This document shows positions 9,196-18,400 of a DNA stretch of 64,000 bases, piece after piece (the stretch's first letter is position 1; every line of letters starts with the position of its first letter). The stretch is from Polaromonas sp. (GTDB taxonomy: Bacteria; Pseudomonadota; Gammaproteobacteria; Burkholderiales; Burkholderiaceae): contig PNMH01000002.1 in the NCBI GenBank assembly GCA_013823505.1, positions 52,349-116,348 on the forward strand, given 5' to 3'. Below the pieces are notes generated by a model. It had not been told where the DNA came from. It ran no database searches and was given only the letters and a program-made list of their open reading frames with translations. The position numbers and the translations under genes are program-made.

Positions 9196-10176
9196 ATGAA
9201 CACTGAACGCAGAATTTCCCTCCTGATGTGCGCGCTGGGCCTGCTGGCCGCGGCGATACCCGCCGGCGCCCAGAGCACCTATCCCGACCGTCCGGTGAAA
9301 CTCATCGTGGCGCTGCCGGCCGGCGGCGGGGTGGACATCATTGCGCGCATGGTCGGCCAGAAGCTGGCCGCCGTCACCGGCCAGCCCTTCGTGGTGGACA
9401 ACCGGGCTGGTGCCTCCGGCCGCATCGGTCTGCCGGCGGTGGCCAAGGCCGCACCGGACGGCTACACGCTGATGGCTTCACCCGCGTCGTTCCTGACAAC
9501 CAACAAGAGCATCTTCAAGGAGCTGCCTTACGACCCGCAGGCTGATTTCGCACCCATCACCAAACTGGCCAACCAGACCATGGTGCTGGTGGTCAAGGAC
9601 AAGCAGAAGTTCTCCAATGCAGCGGCTCTTCTCGCCGCAGCCAAGGCCAAGCCCGGTAGCCTGAACTACGCCAGCTCGGGTGACGGCAGCCCGCAACACC
9701 TGGCCGCGCTGATGTTCGAAACGCGGACGCAGGTCCGCATGACCCATGTGCCTTACAAGGGCGGCGCGCTGGCCATCAACGACCTGCTGGGTGGCAACGT
9801 CGACCTGCTGTTCGCGCCCCTGCCAGAGGCGCTGCCTTACCTCAAGTCCGGCAAGCTGATGGCACTGGCGCTGATGGGCGACAAGCGTTCGGCACTGATC
9901 GCCGACGTGCCCACGATGCAGGAAGCGGGTATCCCGAACATGGTCATGCAGACCTGGATCGCCCTACTGGCTCCAGCAGGCACGCCACGCAATCTCGTGG
10001 ACCAGCTGAACCGCCAGGTGCACGCCATCCTGCAGAGCGAGGATGTGAAGAAACAACTGCAGGAGATCGGCATGGACATGGCGCCCACCACACCCGAGCA
10101 ACTCCAGCAAACCATTGCACAGGAGATCGCGCTGCACGCGGAACTGGTGAAGGCTGCGGGGCTTGTGCCGCAATAA
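9196..10176 (+). CDS. Bug-family (TctC-type) solute-binding protein
   Basis: This 326-residue periplasmic binding protein has a signal peptide ending AIPAGA, then QSTYPDRPVKLIVALPAGGGVDIIARMVGQ and the later VPYKGGALAINDLLGG, both standard Bug motifs. It lies 19 bp after the UraD-like gene, with a good ribosome binding site (GGAGTAACCC) before the ATG. It is the last chromosomal gene before the transposon on this side. Confidence 0.93.
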   Translation: MNTERRISLLMCALGLLAAAIPAGAQSTYPDRPVKLIVALPAGGGVDIIARMVGQKLAAVTGQPFVVDNRAGASGRIGLPAVAKAAPDGYTLMASPASFLTTNKSIFKELPYDPQADFAPITKLANQTMVLVVKDKQKFSNAAALLAAAKAKPGSLNYASSGDGSPQHLAALMFETRTQVRMTHVPYKGGALAINDLLGGNVDLLFAPLPEALPYLKSGKLMALALMGDKRSALIADVPTMQEAGIPNMVMQTWIALLAPAGTPRNLVDQLNRQVHAILQSEDVKKQLQEIGMDMAPTTPEQLQQTIAQEIALHAELVKAAGLVPQ

Positions 10177-10564
10177 GGTGCTGTCGAGCGTTCGGTTTTG
10201 ATGCGGAGGGGCCGCGGAGTACCGTCAAGTCAGGCCGCCGCCTGCAGCTCAAAAGGCCAGCGATCAGAGCTTTCATGCTGCAGACAAGCGTTGTCCTTCA
10301 GCGCACACGAACTGGCCCTTGCAGTTCGTGTGCATCCGTCCAAAGCTGGCGATGAGGATGCGTGAACAGCTCACCTGCAACGTCTGCAGCCATCTTGTTG
10401 GCTGACGCCCGATCCCTTTCGTCGCCAGAGACTGATGACCGCAACATCATGAGGATAGAGCGGTCATTGATCAGTCAGCAATGTCTGCAATCGCTGCACA
10501 TCAGCCATTCCTGACAGCTGTCGTTTCAACGGACTTGATTCCGACCCGACGAACTTGATTCCGT
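10177..10564. other. Non-coding left flank of the transposon, with hairpins and an 11-bp direct repeat
   Basis: I see no gene in these 388 bases. They hold a perfect 12-bp hairpin (GCACACGAACTG at 10303-10314, its complement at 10322-10333, 7-nt loop), which may terminate the Bug gene although no T-run follows. A second imperfect hairpin has arms ATGACCGC (10435-10442) and GCGGTCAT (10460-10467). ACTTGATTCCG occurs twice at a 20-bp period (10533-10543 and 10553-10563) directly against the transposon end. This could be a scar of an earlier insertion. Confidence 0.5.
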
Positions 10565-10710
10565 CTAGTGAACCCGAAAAATGAGGTCTGTCGGACTTTC
10601 TCTAGAGGGTAGGGTCAAAGAAAAATTCGGAAAAACCTGTCGGGCTAGTCACCGAAAAGCGCCCTTGAAGTTCGCTGAAAAATGGAGCTGTCGAGAAATG
10701 TAACTGTCAC
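10565..10710 (+). repeat. Transposon left end: terminal inverted repeat and TnsB-type binding sites
   Basis: The 31-bp terminal repeat occupies 10565-10595 and contains AGGTCTGTCGGA at 10584-10595. Degenerate copies follow at about 50-bp spacing: ACCTGTCGGGC (10635-10645), GAGCTGTCGAG (10685-10695) and possibly AACTGTCAC (10702-10710). Each is preceded by an A-run (GAAAAA or similar). Widely spaced sites at the left end and clustered ones at the right end is the asymmetry known from Tn7. Confidence 0.8.
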
Positions 10711-10873
10711 GCCACCTCCGGTGTTTTCGTACGCTGAGCGGGGCTTGCAAGCGCTCAAAACCCGCAGTAACGTATGCCTCAAGTGGGCGGACTCACCTCG
10801 ATTCCCCGCCCTGTTGGTTGCTCTCCGAAGGCTGCTGCGCAGCTTGAACCGCAACGTTCTTGTGGAGAGCAGC

Positions 10874-12625
10874 ATGGAAACAGCACGTCCGGAATCCGCC
10901 ATTCCTTCCAGGGCCCAAGCCCTGTTCCCCGAAGCCGAGTTCAAGCTCCGGCACCCCCTCTTCCAAGCAATGCCGTACCCATTGGGCGCGGATCCGCGCC
11001 TGCTGGAGCTGGAGAATTTCGTCTTGAAATCTCTAGACCCGGAGACCAGCGAGACGCTGCGTCACGCGTCCATCCGCTACGTCGGCAGATGGCTGAACGA
11101 CAGTTCGTTTGATGTAGGACGGGAGACCCTCCTGACGGATTTCTTCCTGCTGCTTGAATGCACACCCTGGTCCATCGGGAAGATGCATGCTTTCGCCACC
11201 GCCTATCTCACGGCAAACGGCATTCGCATCGAGAGGCGGCTCGAGACAGGATCGGAGCAGCGAGCGTTTAAGCTGGTGCAGGGCGAACGAACGCTTCCCA
11301 TTGGCGAGACACTGGGCAACCCCTTCGCTTGGTGCTTGAAACGGTTTGCGGACTTCGTCAAGGTGTACCCCTGGACGGAAGGGGTGACACTGGAGACCTC
11401 GGCCTGTTTCAAGGCAGCCGATCTTCTGTTCCTTTACGTTCAGCATGGACTTCACACCCACGGCGAGTGGTCTCTGATGCGCCGCCAGAAATTCATGCAA
11501 ACGGAGGGTTACACCGTCTGGACAGCGCTCTCCCTGGCGCTGACCCACAAAGACCGGGCCGCGCAGTTGCCCTCGCGAAGAGACTCTCTGGAGCGCGGCA
11601 TGCACGATGTGGTGCTTGGCCAGATCGAAGATGCCTTCAAACCGGCCCCGGCAGCACCAAAACGCGGGGAGCTCGTGCGGGACTGGGAAGGCTCCGACCT
11701 GTGCTTCAAGATCGCAACCGACGGCCCAGACCCGACGGCACCGGTCTTGACCGTGGTCCGGGGTCCGATTCCTCCCGCTGGTGATTGCAACGATCGACAG
11801 ACGCTGGAGCGTTTCAAGCCCCTGGAGTCGCCCTTGCCGGTAGCCCTGATGCCCTCGGTCGCTCAGCTCCAGGAGAGCCGGTCACGGCTGGTGCGCGAAT
11901 TCCCATGGGCACGAATCGCCATCCACATCATCTTCAGCGAGCTGATCACGCGGCGGAGCTTTGGCTCACTGGTGTTTCACCTGCGCCCTGTGCTCCTGCT
12001 CGGGCCTCCGGGTATCGGGAAGACGCGGTTCGCCAGGCGGTTTGCCGAAGAGATGTCCTTGAGCTTTCGGGCGATCGGCCTTGCCGGCATGTCCGATATC
12101 CGCTCACTCACCGGCACCGCGCGGGGGTGGGCCTCCGGCCAGCCTTCCGTCTTGCTGGAGCCGCTGCTGAACAACAAGTCAGCATCAGGCTTGGTGCTGC
12201 TTGATGAGATCGAGAAGGCCGTCGACGGGGGAAGCAAGACCCCATCCGCCACCGACTTCCTGTTGGGTTTGCTCGAGCCAGAGAACTCACGCCGCTGGTT
12301 CGATTCGTTCCTGCAGACGGAGTGCGACCTCTCACGCCTAGTGTTCATCGCAACCGCCAACTCGCTGGCTGGGCTCTCCACGCCGCTGCTCTCGCGGGTC
12401 ACGGTGCTGGACTTCGGGCGACCGACAACCGAGGACATCCGTGGCGTCATTCCGTTCGCGTTGCAAGATATTGCGAAGGACTGGGAGCTGCCGAAGGACG
12501 TGTTCGATGCAGTAGTTCCACCCGCGGACATCGCTGTGCCCAACATGCGCGACCTCAAGGTGTGGCTGACGTGGTACCTCGCGCAGTGGGCAGAAGAGCA
12601 TTTGCGCGTTGGGCGGCAGCACTGA
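10874..12625 (+). CDS. Lon-like AAA+ ATPase without a protease domain
   Basis: This 583-residue protein has an uncharacterised N-terminal half (about residues 1-330) and a C-terminal AAA+ module. The Walker A is GPPGIGKT (about 377-384), the Walker B LVLLDEIEKA (about 441-449), sensor 1 FIATANS, and an LLSRV arginine-finger region. The module resembles Lon, but no Ser-Lys protease domain follows. The ATG at 10874 is preceded by GGAGAG; the open frame extends upstream, but that stretch overlaps the TnsB sites of the left end. It is the first cargo gene. Its role is unknown; a bacterial defence ATPase is a reasonable guess from context, not from homology I can verify. Confidence 0.7.
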   Translation: METARPESAIPSRAQALFPEAEFKLRHPLFQAMPYPLGADPRLLELENFVLKSLDPETSETLRHASIRYVGRWLNDSSFDVGRETLLTDFFLLLECTPWSIGKMHAFATAYLTANGIRIERRLETGSEQRAFKLVQGERTLPIGETLGNPFAWCLKRFADFVKVYPWTEGVTLETSACFKAADLLFLYVQHGLHTHGEWSLMRRQKFMQTEGYTVWTALSLALTHKDRAAQLPSRRDSLERGMHDVVLGQIEDAFKPAPAAPKRGELVRDWEGSDLCFKIATDGPDPTAPVLTVVRGPIPPAGDCNDRQTLERFKPLESPLPVALMPSVAQLQESRSRLVREFPWARIAIHIIFSELITRRSFGSLVFHLRPVLLLGPPGIGKTRFARRFAEEMSLSFRAIGLAGMSDIRSLTGTARGWASGQPSVLLEPLLNNKSASGLVLLDEIEKAVDGGSKTPSATDFLLGLLEPENSRRWFDSFLQTECDLSRLVFIATANSLAGLSTPLLSRVTVLDFGRPTTEDIRGVIPFALQDIAKDWELPKDVFDAVVPPADIAVPNMRDLKVWLTWYLAQWAEEHLRVGRQH

Positions 12626-12755
12626 TGCGATACAGACCATGAGTTCAGACTCCCACAGGGAATCACGGTCCGCTGAGAAAAGCAGCAGGAAGAAACCCCA
12701 ACGGCGCCATCGCTTTTGGGGGCGGATAAAGCGTCCAGTTCTTCTGTTTACGATG

Positions 12756-13547
12756 TCATCGACTGGGACTATCAATCTTCGAGATGGCTGCCTTGCTCTG
12801 GTCTATCTCTACCAAAAAGCCATTCGCCTCGATAACTCTAGAGGACAAACTCGACACGAAATCAGACGGAACTGCCCAGGTTCCATCGGGGTTTCGCCCT
12901 GTAGCTCGGATAACGCCAATGAGCTGAAGAGAAGAGAAGGTAGTGTTGTAGCGCTTGAGGGCAGAAGCAATGTTTTGTTCGTATTTGTATACCTGCGGCA
13001 CCGCAAACCATAGTGCGGTGGACACAGAGCAGGTGATAAAGAATACTTTTGCCCAAAGGGCAGAATTTGCCCATCCTTGAAGGGACACTGCGAGTAATGC
13101 CGCCGCCGTCAAGGCTCCTGCAATCAGGGCAGCAAGGGAGGCAAAGTATTGCCAACGGAGCAACGCTATGACCATATCCATCTGGACAGGGCCGGATTTA
13201 AGTAGGATGTCCTGATTTGTCAAGACGAAAGCCTCCTCCATTGGAAGAAAGTCCCGACACGGTATATTCGCTGAGGACGACACTCTTGATGGCATTACTT
13301 GCTTGGGAGTCGACAGCTCGACGTCAGCACACCTATAGAAGTCTGTTCCCGGGTGTGGCATCCGCTCCAACTGAGGTTGCCATTCTGCAATCCGTTCATC
13401 CGCCACCCATTTGAGACAAATGTGTGGAACTCCATAGATTAGAAAAAGGGCAATAACTGCAACTAACACTGCCATCCCAATGGTAGTTTGCTGCTGTTTG
13501 TGCGACTTTCCGTGAGCCTCGCTTCGCTCAGTGGTTGGAGTGGGCAT
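12756..13547 (-). CDS. Hypothetical membrane protein
   Basis: This protein of about 263 residues has one N-terminal membrane segment (MAVLVAVIALFLIYGVPHIC) and two adjacent ones near residues 130-176 (YFASLAALIAGALTAAALLAVSL and VFFITCSVSTALWFAV). A soluble tail of about 85 residues follows. The start at 13547 is preceded by AGAAGG. It is transcribed away from the protease gene. The paired central helices followed by a helical tail recall small two-helix effector proteins, but I do not recognise the family. Confidence 0.6.
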   Translation of the reverse strand: MPTPTTERSEAHGKSHKQQQTTIGMAVLVAVIALFLIYGVPHICLKWVADERIAEWQPQLERMPHPGTDFYRCADVELSTPKQVMPSRVSSSANIPCRDFLPMEEAFVLTNQDILLKSGPVQMDMVIALLRWQYFASLAALIAGALTAAALLAVSLQGWANSALWAKVFFITCSVSTALWFAVPQVYKYEQNIASALKRYNTTFSSLQLIGVIRATGRNPDGTWAVPSDFVSSLSSRVIEANGFLVEIDQSKAAISKIDSPSR

Positions 13548-13661
13548 GAATTGCACCTTCTAAAAGAATGCTGATTTACCATCCCAAAGATCAATGAACA
13601 GCTGGCTTTTTACCCTTCCTCAAAGTTTTTTTCAATAGACTGATATCAAACTTCGCGTGAG

Positions 13662-13900
13662 TCTCCCCAATTTGTGGGAAGAAACGCGGGCCGGGGAATA
13701 AAAAACGGTCGTGCCTTGCCGCTAAGTGTTCCAAATAGAACACCTACTTCGGCCACCAAGCACCTAGGGCAAGTCAAATGGCTTACAGCGAACTTCCGAA
13801 AGGCTCTCTTGCAAGTTTCTCCAAGTAGAAGCGCTTGCTGTGGACGTAATGGGATGTCTTAAGTCCTTCGAGTAGCTAGGCACCTCCCCAATATGGGGGA
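13662..13900. promoter_or_regulatory. Two operator-like CTCCCCAAT palindromes upstream of the protease-patatin genes
   Basis: The 414-base gap 13548-13961 has no gene. It contains TCTCCCCAATTTGTGGGAA at 13662-13680 and CCTCCCCAATATGGGGGA at 13883-13900. These are two versions of one near-palindrome (TCCCC-AATNT-GNGGGA) about 220 bp apart. The second lies 61 bp before the protease start, where an operator would be expected. The gap is visibly richer in A and T than the chromosomal flanks. Confidence 0.5.
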
Positions 13901-13961
13901 TTTGCTTTTGCGCACATGCATGTTTTGATGTTGGTGATTCACCTTAAGGTAAGGCTTGGCC

Positions 13962-15434
13962 ATGAACCAAAGTGTGCAGGATCTTCAACTCAAGCAAATC
14001 ACGACGGTTCAGCTTCCGTCGAGCTCGAAGGCTAGGCTGGAATTTTTAAGGCAGCTTCAAACCGCCCTCTCACCAGAGGGCGAACTTTCAGCACTGACAA
14101 CTGGCCCCTCTGAGAATGTATTTGTGGTGCCTCACGCTGCTGAACAGGCTCTAAGGGAGAAGTTTGGCGGTCTTGCAAATGGCGAATGGGAAGCCATGCT
14201 TAAAAGGTGGGGTGCTCTGTCGGTCAGCACCCTTGCAATTGACGCCTACATCGCTTTGGAAACGAGAGGCGCGGTCTTTCATCGAGGCGAGATCATCTCG
14301 CCGACTAAGATCAGCGACCCTCATCCGGAGGCGCAAGAGAAAACGCACGGAAAAGGGGTCATTCAACCAGAGTTTGCTGGACCCTACGATTGGCACATTG
14401 ATCATCGAGGAGTCGGTGCTGCAGAAGCGTGGCACATGTTCGCAGCTGAACCTCGATTCGCTTCGCGACTGCCTTGGGGCGATGTACGAATTGCCCACCT
14501 CGACACGGGCTACACACGACATGCAGCACTGGGTTGGGAAAATGGCAAGAGCCCGTTTGTACATCCCGATCTTGGCTATGACTTTTGGAACGGCGATCAC
14601 GATCAGAACGGACCGCTAGATCCGTTCCTCCCAGGCTCTCCCGGTCATGGAACGCGAATTTCAGCCACGATTTCAGGCTTCTACCCTAGCGCACAAGGTG
14701 GGCCGTTCTATGGAGTAGCACCCGGAGCACAAATCATTCCGTATCGCGTAACCGATTCTGTGATTGTTGACCATGTTCAGCATCACATTCGCGATGCCAT
14801 AAGACACGCAGTGGCTACGAACTGCCATGTTGTCAATATATCGCTAGGGGCGCTGCGTCCCTCAAAGTCGCTTGCCGCTGCTTTGGATGATGCATATGAC
14901 GCAGGTCTTATCGTGGTTTGCGCGGCTGGGCAAGTGTGGGGAGAGGTTGTTTACCCGGGACGATTCAATCGCTGTCTCACCATGGGTGGCGTTGGACCCG
15001 GTCTAAAGCCATGGAGCAGTGCTGCTACGGGAATCTACGTTGACCTGTGCGGACCTGCAGACGAAGTCAGACGGGTACTCGCCGAGACACTTAAGCAAGA
15101 AAAAGCGGGCCTGGCGATCGCGCCCAAGACAGGAGACGGCACTTCCTATGCCACCGCCTGCTGTTCAGGTGCCGCTGGGCTTTGGCTCGCATGGCATGGC
15201 CTCGATCAGCTGAGACTGAAATACGCTTCGACAGGGCTTTGGCAAATCCCGAAAGCGTTCAAGTATCTCGCAACAACCACTGCCAAGAAGGGTGCTTGGG
15301 CCAGCAATATTGACAACCGTTACGGTAGTGGAGTCCTCGACATACCGGCCTTGCTGAGGGCCCCTCTTCCTGATGCAGGAGCCATGAGGAAAGAAAACGA
15401 AGCCTACGGGCCGTTCGACAGCGGAAGCCTCTGA
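13962..15434 (+). CDS. Subtilisin-like serine protease (S8 family), cytoplasmic
   Basis: This 490-residue protease carries the S8 triad in order: Asp in IAHLDTGYTRH (about 181), His in GHGTRISATISGF (about 229) and Ser in GTSYATACCSGAAGLWLA (about 394). The oxyanion asparagine normally found in an AAGN motif is replaced, since the sequence reads VVCAAGQVWG. There is no signal peptide, so it should act in the cytoplasm. About 150 residues precede the catalytic domain and could be a propeptide or sensor. The patatin gene follows on the same strand after 54 bp (15 bp from an alternative TTG). The pair is very likely one operon, suggesting the protease controls the lipase. Confidence 0.88.
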   Translation: MNQSVQDLQLKQITTVQLPSSSKARLEFLRQLQTALSPEGELSALTTGPSENVFVVPHAAEQALREKFGGLANGEWEAMLKRWGALSVSTLAIDAYIALETRGAVFHRGEIISPTKISDPHPEAQEKTHGKGVIQPEFAGPYDWHIDHRGVGAAEAWHMFAAEPRFASRLPWGDVRIAHLDTGYTRHAALGWENGKSPFVHPDLGYDFWNGDHDQNGPLDPFLPGSPGHGTRISATISGFYPSAQGGPFYGVAPGAQIIPYRVTDSVIVDHVQHHIRDAIRHAVATNCHVVNISLGALRPSKSLAAALDDAYDAGLIVVCAAGQVWGEVVYPGRFNRCLTMGGVGPGLKPWSSAATGIYVDLCGPADEVRRVLAETLKQEKAGLAIAPKTGDGTSYATACCSGAAGLWLAWHGLDQLRLKYASTGLWQIPKAFKYLATTTAKKGAWASNIDNRYGSGVLDIPALLRAPLPDAGAMRKENEAYGPFDSGSL

Positions 15435-15488
15435 CGGACGAACTAGTCTTTGTCTGAGCAAACAGCCTTAAAGGACGTAGGAGATGCG

Positions 15489-18400
15489 ATGCAACCGCTT
15501 CAACTTTCGCTGCCGTCGATGGCCGATACCGAAACAGATTACACGCGGGAGGTGCGCTTCGGTGTCGTGTTGTACGGGGGAGTTTCGCTTGCGATTTACA
15601 TCAATGGCGTAGCAAATGAGTTGTTTGAAATGGCATGTGCCACGCCTCGTCACGGCCATACCTTGGATGACACAGGTGCAAGTGGTACGCGCGAGGTTTA
15701 CCGTCGGCTCTCTTGGTTGGCCGCCAACACTGCGCTTCGCGACCGTTATGCCGCTGCTCTGCAGGCGGAACTCATAGAGGCAAAACGCGAGAACCGCTCG
15801 CAGCGCGATGTATGGCCTGAGAAAGATCTGGGTGGCGAGCGCGCGCGACTGATTGTGGATGTGATATCGGGGACCTCTGCAGGCGGCATCAACGGTGTGT
15901 TCCTGGCCAAAGCTTTAGCCTGTGGCGAGCGATTCGACACGCTGCAAAACCTGTGGATTCAAGAGGGCGATTTTGGAAAGCTGATCAACGATGCCGATTC
16001 TTACGAAGGTTTGCCAGTCCGGCTGAAGCTTCAGCGCGGTGAACCGAAGTCATTGCTGAACAGTGACCGCATGTACTTGAAGCTTCTACAAGCAATGAGC
16101 GAAATGAAGCCGCTGGAGCGAGCTGACCCCCATCCTGGAACCACGACTCACTCCCCGTTGGTTGAACAGCTGGATCTGTTCGTTACGGCTACAGATATTG
16201 AGGGCACTGCTGTGCCATTGCGCTTGTTTGATAAGGTGGTGACGGAGCGTAGGCACAAACAGTTCTTCCAATTCCGTCACCCTGCTCCTCCTGAAGAAAC
16301 AAACGCGAAGCAGCAGGGCGACTTTCACTCGGACAACGTGCCCTTCTTAGCTTTTGTGGCGAGATGCACTTCATCTTTCCCTTTCGCGTTCGAGCCGATG
16401 ACGCTTGCTGCCATACGGCGCCTGAGCGGCATCAAATCTCTAGGGGTGTGGGACCGCTTCTTCCCGAACCTACCACCCAGTGAGGTCCGCGCCGGCCAAC
16501 ATGAGCACCGAGCGTTCGGGGACGGTGGATACTTGGACAATAAGCCGTTCAGTTATGTGGTTGAAGCACTTGCGCAGCGAGGAGGCATGCTGCCAATCGA
16601 GCGCAAGCTTCTGTATATCGAGCCGGCGCCCGAACGCCTAGGCCCGTCTCAAATCCCTACTCCTGAAGCGCAACCGGATGCTGTGACCAATGTCGTGGCA
16701 GCTTTGACGAGCATCCCTCTGTATGAAACCATTCGCGAAGATCTGCAGGTAGTACTCAAGCGAAACCGGAGAATCGAGCGGGTTGAACGCATGGTGCAGT
16801 TGGGCGAATTGGAGGTGGAGCAAGCGCTACAACAAAACGCCGACCCGTTTGCTTCAGTTGCAAGAGCCGACGGTGTGGTGGCCCCTTGGCAGTCACTTAA
16901 GCTGAGCCAACTTGTTAAGTACTATGGTGTTGGCTTTCTGCCATATCGGCGTCTGCGGGTGTACGCCCTGTGCGACACCCTTGCCGCGCGTATCGCAGTG
17001 CGTTGGGGCGTAGATCCATCATCAGACTATTGCTACGCGTTGCGCGTTCTGGTGAGGCTTTGGCGTGAGCGCCAATTTCACGAAGAGGGGGCCGGCGGGC
17101 GCGAAACAGTCAATGCCTTCCTCGACCAGTTCGATCTCCCGTACCGAATGCGCCGGCAAGCCCTTCTGCTGCGCAAGATTGACCAGTACGTGCGCCTGCT
17201 ACGGAGATACTTGGCGGCTGCAAGTGTAGGACACGATTTACTTGGCGAGAGCAATCGCCCCGAGTTGGAGGAATTCCTGAAGTCGGCGCTTGCTCGCGCC
17301 CTGTCGCCTGACGTTAGTACACCCGATCAGTTTGCGCTGCAAAGCGTGCTGAATAGCTCCACATGGCTGCAGCAAGCATTGCGGGCTCTGAGAGTTCTCA
17401 AGTTGCACCTACTTCGAGCACAGGAGGACTTGCAGCGCATCGATCAGGAGCAGAGCCGAACAGCAGTGGATACAGACGAGCTTGATCCGGTACTTCGCGC
17501 GGAGTTGCGAGAGGTGTTGCGGCACTTGCTTGGCGACCGTGATCCAGAAGAGGCGCCGTTAGCTCTCAGCTTACACAATGGTGGCACGTGGATTCTCAAA
17601 GGCGAGTCCAGATCAAAGTCTGGGAGCACCCTCCAGGAGCGTGTGTTAGCACGAGCAACTGAGCTATTCGAACAGGATTCGACAGAGGTGGGCGCCCTGC
17701 CACAAACCTGTGTGCAGCGAGCGCTCTACTCCAGCTTGGAAGCCCTACGGTTCAAGCAAGGCTCCAAACTCGGCAATAAGGAGGACCGAACTCCAGCAAA
17801 CGTTGCCGCAGGGCGCGTCTGGCACCTATTGGGACGTCCTGTGTTGAAGACACAGGCCGGTCCGCCAGTGCGGGTGGCTCTTCAACTCGAAGCTCCCGAA
17901 ATTTCGGAGGTTGCTGGCATCGTCACAACAGATGAAATAGAGCAGTTGCGTAGTGAAGCTGGTACGACCTTGCGTTGGCTGCTAGCTCACTACTTCCTGC
18001 AATTTGACAGTTTCGATCAGACCAGTTTTCAACTTTACTATGACACAGGGATAGGGGAGCCGGCCACGGTCGAAGTGGTTCGGGTGAGTCCCATGGACGC
18101 AACACGGTTAGTGGACGAGGCAGCCCGTGACAAGGGCAAGCTGGCAGGTACGTCGCTTGCCAATTTCGGCGCTTTCCTAGACGAACGTTGGCGTCGAAAT
18201 GATATTCTTTGGGGCCGTCTGGACGGAGCCGAACGACTTATCCAAACAGTGCTACCCGGGGATGACTCGAGAAGTAAGCTGGTGCGGGAAGCGCTGATCG
18301 ACCAGGCCCACGACGCAATCTTGCGTGAAGCGCTCATACCCCATGGGCGAAAAGAACTCGTAGCCGTGGTCATCGAGGCACTTCAGGCTCTAGACCAAGA

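Noticed and set aside
10682..10873. Upstream start (10682) for the AAA+ ATPase
   Set aside because: The stretch overlaps the TnsB-type sites of the left end and lacks a ribosome binding site; the ATG at 10874 has GGAGAG in front.
10874..15434. Naming the AAA+ ATPase and S8 protease as an IetAS system
   Set aside because: The two genes are separated by an opposite-strand gene and by 1.3 kb, and the ATPase looks Lon-like. The pairing is mentioned only as a hypothesis.
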